Assembly (NCBI GenBank): GCA_012512355.1
Contig: JAAZEI010000339.1
Location: 1 to 9,176, forward strand
Length of the DNA: 9,176 bases
DNA from: Clostridiales bacterium
GTDB taxonomy: Bacteria; Bacillota; Clostridia; Christensenellales; Aristaeellaceae
Reading direction: 5' to 3'
Shown: piece after piece, positions 7,838 to 9,176 of the stretch
How the letters are laid out: the number at the start of each line of letters is the position of its first letter
How positions within the stretch are numbered: position 1 is the stretch's first letter
The notes under the pieces: generated by a model
What the model was told of the DNA's origin: nothing
Seen by the model: only the letters and a program-made list of their open reading frames with translations
Databases searched by the model: none
Program-made: the position numbers and the translations under genes

Positions 7838-8407
7838 TTGTGCGGTAGGTATTGGATTGCTCCTGAAGAAGAGAATCTTGAATACATAGAACTTTTGCGA
7901 GTACTTCAAAAAAGTGATACCGACATTAAGATTCCTTCAGGCCTCATTGTGCCGACGCTGCCTGCGCCGGCCATTACACAGCAGGGCATTGTATTCATGC
8001 AATTTGGTTTAAGAAAAGAGTTTTTGCCAAGGGTTTTAATCAATGCCCGTGCTGAAACTATCACCGAAAAACCGATGTTTAAAAAGCTGTTCCATCAGGG
8101 ACAGCGCTGCTTGCTTCCCGCAAGCGCGTTTTACGAGCCTTCTCCCGACAAAAAGGGGAGAATGTACAAGAGAAGTGATCGCGGCATGATGTTTATGGCC
8201 GGATTATATGAAAAAGTCGGAGGACTCCCACAGTTTGTCATCATCACTCGTGATGCGGACGAGGTGGTCTCACCCTCTCATCACAGGATGCCTTTGCTGC
8301 TTGGGAACGCGGAGCTAAGGAAGATATGGCTGAGCAATGAAGTGCTGGCAGCCTCACTGCTGCAATTGGATGTGCGTTCTGATTTGCTTGAAATGCCTGC
8401 TAAATAA
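7838..8407 (+). CDS. SRAP / HMCES-YedK family abasic-site-binding protein
   Basis: A 189-residue SOS response-associated peptidase (SRAP) domain protein. Characterised members (human HMCES, E. coli YedK) crosslink covalently through Cys2 to abasic sites in single-stranded DNA, shielding them during replication. The family needs Cys at position 2, exposed by removal of the initiator Met. The frame is open from further upstream, but the TTG at 7838 gives M-C-G-R-Y, has GAGGTG at 7826-7831 six nt before it, and lies just downstream of the extended -10 promoter. The other family residues are visible in this numbering: N69 in INARAET, E100 in AFYEP, and H148 in HHRMP. The usual FYEW is FYEP here, and the region before INARAET is shorter and lacks the common WGL..W pattern. 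Because the active-site set is intact, function is probably kept. The gene stands alone between divergent ppdK and a convergent SRPBCC gene, with no evident LexA box. Confidence 0.92.
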   Translation: MCGRYWIAPEEENLEYIELLRVLQKSDTDIKIPSGLIVPTLPAPAITQQGIVFMQFGLRKEFLPRVLINARAETITEKPMFKKLFHQGQRCLLPASAFYEPSPDKKGRMYKRSDRGMMFMAGLYEKVGGLPQFVIITRDADEVVSPSHHRMPLLLGNAELRKIWLSNEVLAASLLQLDVRSDLLEMPAK

Positions 8408-8535
8408 GAGCTTAGAAACAAAAAATCGTCTCTATAACATACGGTTCTTTGGGTTATTTTTATTAAGTGATAAGATTGGCGATCATGATTTGCGCAGAAC
8501 GAGCGATTTTATAAACGAAAATGCGGCAATCAATC

Positions 8536-8559
8536 GGTGATCGATAAAATCGATGAACC
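8536..8559. repeat. Imperfect hairpin between convergent genes
   Basis: ATCGAT (8540-8545) and ATCGAT (8549-8554) flank AAA, and GGT (8536-8538) can pair with ACC (8557-8559) beyond a small asymmetric bulge. It lies between the convergent SRAP and SRPBCC genes and could be a weak bidirectional terminator. No good T-run follows on either strand, so this role is uncertain. No better terminator is seen in the 169-bp gap. Confidence 0.35.
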
Positions 8560-8576
8560 TTTGGCATGTCGATACT

Positions 8577-8981
8577 CTATTGGGTTAGTACAGCTTTCAG
8601 CCGCAGCAGGGTATCTGTCCACGAGGCCTGGTACAAGGTGCAGCTGTCGAAAGTTTCTGCAATGTGCTCCAGGCGGATGAGGCCATCACTAAAATGAATC
8701 GTCACTTCTTCTAAATCATTGTTAAATTCATCCACCCAGTTCCAGCTGAGACGCATTAGCTGATAAGGGATAAATTCCAGTACCTCTCCGTAAGCACCAA
8801 CACCAGTTTTGTTGGATGAAAAACGGAAGCTGCCGCCGGCTTGTGCATTAATTTCATAAACTGTATCCGGGTAAATCGGCCAAAACCAATTAGATAATTT
8901 TTGTGGATCTATCCACTGAGCCCATATATCTTGCGCTGAAACAGGGATTGCAAGCTCCATTACTGCGACACATTTAGCCAT
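8577..8981 (-). CDS. SRPBCC / AHSA1-like small protein
   Basis: A 134-residue soluble protein with the pattern of the START-like SRPBCC superfamily, closest in appearance to the AHSA1 (Activator of Hsp90 ATPase homologue 1-like) group. These form a helix-grip fold with a hydrophobic cavity; bacterial members have varied or unknown ligands. Visible landmarks are an N-terminal strand-helix unit with VSAQDIWAQWIDPQKLSNWF, GGSFRF at 49-54, and the strand pair GEVLEFIPYQLMRLSW at 65-80, followed by VTIHFSD. The C-terminal helix (about 117-134) is amphipathic and closes the fold. There is no signal peptide or catalytic motif. A GTG at 8990 lies in frame, but it overlaps the GGAG ribosome site (8993-8990 on the minus strand). 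That site is 8 nt from the ATG at 8981, so the ATG is chosen. The specific function cannot be given. Confidence 0.8.
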   Translation of the reverse strand: MAKCVAVMELAIPVSAQDIWAQWIDPQKLSNWFWPIYPDTVYEINAQAGGSFRFSSNKTGVGAYGEVLEFIPYQLMRLSWNWVDEFNNDLEEVTIHFSDGLIRLEHIAETFDSCTLYQASWTDTLLRLKAVLTQ

Positions 8982-9033
8982 GTTGATCACTCCATTTTAA
9001 TAAGATGATATAAGTATACTTTATAGCATTATT

Positions 9034-9063
9034 AATATACCCTATTTCCTGCTTTTGATGCAA
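9034..9063 (-). promoter_or_regulatory. Candidate promoter of the SRPBCC gene
   Basis: On the minus strand, TTGCAT (9063-9058) and TATATT (9039-9034) are 18 nt apart, which would start transcription around 9027, about 45 nt before the ATG. A TGCTATAAA sequence nearby (around 9019-9027) is an alternative extended -10. The stretch is AT-rich, so the choice is tentative. Confidence 0.45.
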
Positions 9064-9176
9064 GTTTTGGCATTCTGTGCTGTCTATTTTACGACAGGAA
9101 AGATTTTATAGGTAAGTTGTAGAATGAATTGCCCCGAGGGATAGAAAAAAGGTTCATCCTTCCTCGCGATCAGTTA

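Noticed and set aside
8337..8540. A 67-codon plus-strand frame overlapping the end of the SRAP gene
   Set aside because: It lies out of frame inside the SRAP C-terminus, its first part is Cys/Trp-rich shadow sequence, and it has no ribosome site.
8552..9158. An 11-bp inverted repeat (GATGAACCTTT at 8552-8562, its complement at 9148-9158) flanking the SRPBCC gene
   Set aside because: Several inverted matches of this length are expected by chance in a 9-kb window, and there is no transposase or target duplication.

Overview
The window looks like an ordinary chromosomal segment of a Bacillota bacterium, probably a clostridial-type anaerobe. The support is strong Shine-Dalgarno sequences (AGGAGG), sigma-A-type promoters, intrinsic terminators with U-tracts, a YerB-like DUF3048 protein and a bacterial-type pyruvate phosphate dikinase. 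The species cannot be named from this sequence. I see no mobile element, CRISPR array, rRNA or tRNA.

Layout from left to right: (1) the 3' end of an unidentified plus-strand gene, closed by a strong terminator (115-143). (2) A 1041-residue SWIM-zinc-finger/SNF2 helicase-like ATPase (268-3393, +). (3) A secreted DUF3048 protein (3539-4615, +) with its own promoter, which carries a perfect 12-bp palindrome in the -35/-10 spacer, and its own terminator. (4) A convergent pyruvate phosphate dikinase gene, ppdK (4804-7443, -), with a near-consensus promoter and a terminator hairpin. (5) A divergent SRAP/HMCES-type abasic-site-binding protein (7838-8407, +), whose real start is a TTG that puts the catalytic cysteine at position 2. 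(6) A convergent SRPBCC/AHSA1-like small protein (8577-8981, -). (7) About 185 bp at the right edge with no supported gene.

The genes do not form one pathway. Each has its own signals, and strand changes separate most of them. The SNF2 ATPase and the SRAP protein both act on DNA, but ppdK on the opposite strand lies between them, so no joint system is claimed. The PPDK retains the catalytic His and Cys and should interconvert pyruvate and PEP using ATP/AMP and Pi/PPi. The most useful results are start-codon corrections for three genes (SNF2, SRAP, SRPBCC) and the promoter architectures. I did not find convincing evidence of a new multi-gene system.
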